Shown in pieces: positions 62,331 through 64,000 of a DNA stretch of 64,000 bases. Each line of letters opens with the position of its first letter. Position 1 is the stretch's first letter. The position numbers and the translations under genes were made by a program. The stretch spans positions 1 to 64,000 of the forward strand of contig JAIRNF010000010.1 of the NCBI GenBank assembly GCA_031258195.1, in the 5' to 3' direction. This DNA is from Prevotellaceae bacterium (lineage in GTDB: Bacteria; Bacteroidota; Bacteroidia; Bacteroidales; UBA932). The notes beneath the pieces are model-generated. The model was not told the DNA's origin. It was given only the letters and a program-made list of their open reading frames with translations, and made no database searches.

Positions 62331-64000
62331 CTACTCAATGATCAGCGCTTCTTTTACAACCTGTGCAATATCTTTAACATCGGTAGCAGTAGTATTATCA
62401 AATGTTTTCTTGCATAACGGACACGATGTAACCAAGCAATCAGGTTGTTTTTCGGTTAGCTTATTAGCGGCATCAATTGCTATTTTTCTACGTTGTGTAG
62501 AAGTTAGCAAAGTGCTACCAATACTGCCCCCGCAGCATATTCCGTCTTTTCCATCGTATGGGGTTGGTTGCAGATAAGCAATACTTCTTAGTACGTTGCG
62601 AGGTTGTTTATAGATGTTAGAGTACCTACTCAGTTCGCACGAATCATGATACACGAAGTTCTTTAAGCTTTTTTGCGGCTTTATTCTTCCTTCGTCTATC
62701 AATCGTTCCAGATACTCGGTGTGGTGTAGAACTTTTATAGGAAGGTTATATGTTTCGTTAAATGCCCGATAGCAAATAGGACAAGAAGTTACCAGTATTT
62801 TTGCTCCCGATTCCGCAATAATCTTTTTATTCGTCTCTATCAATCGTTCGCCTGCAGCCGTTTGTCCGGCTAGTAATAGAGGACGCCCACAGCAAATGCT
62901 TCCCTTTTCGTCCATGAATTGATAGTTCACATTTGCATGTTTAAATATCGCTTCCATCGATTGTTTGATACCGGGTGTAAGGTGTGTCATACATCCGGCG
63001 AAATAGAGAATTTCCGGCTTAATTTCAGATGCTATAGGTTGAGGAAGATAGCTATATTGCTGCTCCGTTCCCGTAGGCAACGATCTTTGGTCTCTCACGT
63101 TCTGTTTTATTGCACAAGAATCTATACCAACAGGACAAGCCTGAACGCAACGCCCGCACATAAGACAGGCATTGGCTGTATTTTCTGTCTCTTTTTCTTT
63201 ATGCCGTACTTGTCGTAAAAAGTAAACCGACGCACGATTATTTAATCGTGCGGCAGACACCATCTGGCAAGGGTCTAAACACATGCCGCAACGTGAGCAG
63301 GAATAAATACTGATGGTAGCAATTCCCTTATTTTTCTTTTCTACCTTAATGCCCGAATTCCGCAGAACTATTAGTAGCATTTCAGTGGGAATATGCATAA
63401 AACGGGAGTGGGGGAGTGCCACCATGAAGATTCCCAATGCTATGGAATAAGCCCACCATATGGGTAGTGTATGATCGGGATTTGATACAAAATTTTCAAA
63501 AACTAACCCAAAACCCCGCGTTAAAAAGCTGCCACCGCTTACGTTTGAGGTAAAGCTCTCTGCCAATAACCGAAGTGGAAATATTGCCCACAGCGTGTAC
63601 ATAGCAATGGTATCGCCTAAACGTAATCTTGTAGTACGGCGCATGCCAAACCTACGTTTGTTGATACGCTTATACATAGCCATACCTACACCTGTTAAGG
63701 TAAGCAGCAAGAAGAAATCCATTAAAAAGAAAAGAAGACCTCCCCTCAACGTTGTTTCTGTTTCCATCATAAAATAACGGAAGAAGATAGGATAATATGG
63801 CAAGTTGAAACGGGTTGGGGCGTAAAGTTTTACTTCGATATGTGCCAGTAATATCATCATAAACCAGCCAAAAGCAATACTCATGTGCATAAAGCCAAGC
63901 CACTTATTGTGCTTGAATATCTTGCGGTGGATAAGACATTCAAGAAAGATTTCTTTAATCGAGATAAAAATCTTTTTGCTAAAAATGCCTTTCGCTAAAC
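62331..64000 (-). CDS. Membrane Fe-S oxidoreductase, heterodisulfide-reductase-like (partial)
   Basis: The reading frame is open to the right edge, so the start is outside the window; the ATG at 63890 is internal (…KHNKWLGFMHMSIAFGW… continues upstream). The N-terminal part has several membrane segments; two 4Fe-4S ferredoxin-type motifs follow (CSRCGMCLDPC and CLMCGRCVQACPVG), then two cysteine-rich CCG domains (CCGRPLLLAGQ…SCPICYRAF and CCGGSIGSTL…SCPLCKKTF). This matches HdrD/GlpC-like quinone-linked electron-transfer proteins. Its exact partner is not visible. Confidence 0.9.
   Translation of the reverse strand, partial: LAKGIFSKKIFISIKEIFLECLIHRKIFKHNKWLGFMHMSIAFGWFMMILLAHIEVKLYAPTRFNLPYYPIFFRYFMMETETTLRGGLLFFLMDFFLLLTLTGVGMAMYKRINKRRFGMRRTTRLRLGDTIAMYTLWAIFPLRLLAESFTSNVSGGSFLTRGFGLVFENFVSNPDHTLPIWWAYSIALGIFMVALPHSRFMHIPTEMLLIVLRNSGIKVEKKNKGIATISIYSCSRCGMCLDPCQMVSAARLNNRASVYFLRQVRHKEKETENTANACLMCGRCVQACPVGIDSCAIKQNVRDQRSLPTGTEQQYSYLPQPIASEIKPEILYFAGCMTHLTPGIKQSMEAIFKHANVNYQFMDEKGSICCGRPLLLAGQTAAGERLIETNKKIIAESGAKILVTSCPICYRAFNETYNLPIKVLHHTEYLERLIDEGRIKPQKSLKNFVYHDSCELSRYSNIYKQPRNVLRSIAYLQPTPYDGKDGICCGGSIGSTLLTSTQRRKIAIDAANKLTEKQPDCLVTSCPLCKKTFDNTTATDVKDIAQVVKEALIIE

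Overview
The window looks like chromosomal DNA of a Bacteroidota bacterium, most likely order Bacteroidales. This rests on promoter-like TAnnTTTG boxes ahead of many genes, a yceD-rpmF-plsX-fabH run, DUF4834 and DUF3352-type proteins, a two-domain NagB, an OadG fused to a lamin-tail domain, and giant FG-GAP surface proteins. I cannot name genus or species from the sequence alone.

Layout. 1-3256: a restriction-modification island (XRE-like small ORF, m5C methyltransferase, PD-(D/E)XK-type restriction enzyme, Vsr mismatch endonuclease) ending against the 3' side of tRNA-Arg(CCT). 3428-6211: minus-strand lipid/ribosome operon yceD-rpmF-plsX-fabH. 6679-11272: two secreted peptidases (S9 and M3). 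11456-30631: a 19-kb minus-strand locus of three paralogous giant secreted proteins built from FG-GAP modules; the 4.7-kb member is a pseudogene with four single-base frameshifts, while the 1784- and 2585-residue members are intact, with a small lipocalin-like secreted protein between them. 31182-31759: a frameshifted mntP pseudogene. 31934-33954: TPR membrane protein, ribH, yebC. 34272-39922: methylmalonyl-CoA epimerase and a Na+-pumping methylmalonyl-CoA decarboxylase cluster with two biotin carriers and two copies of an OadG tail. 40099-43094: small membrane protein, CCA-adding enzyme, GNAT-like protein. 43246-47653: DUF3352 protein, DUF4834 protein, MsbA-like ABC exporter. 47804-53495: tripartite RND efflux operon. 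53688-58483: cytidine deaminase, LysM glucosaminidase, xerD, NagB/PIG-L fusion. 58578-62241: sugar MFS transporter, uvrB. 62331 to the right edge: Fe-S heterodisulfide-reductase-like protein, cut by the window.

How it fits together (inference). Secreted peptidases plus the epimerase/decarboxylase/Na+ pump fit a fermenter that degrades peptides and makes propionate while storing energy as a sodium gradient. Three good palindromic REP-like elements and one degenerate copy sit in intergenic gaps, mostly between convergent genes. Pseudogenes are confined to mntP and one giant surface gene; every other long gene reads through cleanly, which argues for real local decay (or slippage variation) rather than general sequence error. 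The most unusual parts are the giant FG-GAP locus with six recurring ~700-residue modules and a shared terminal domain, and the duplicated OadG-tail/biotin-carrier pair.
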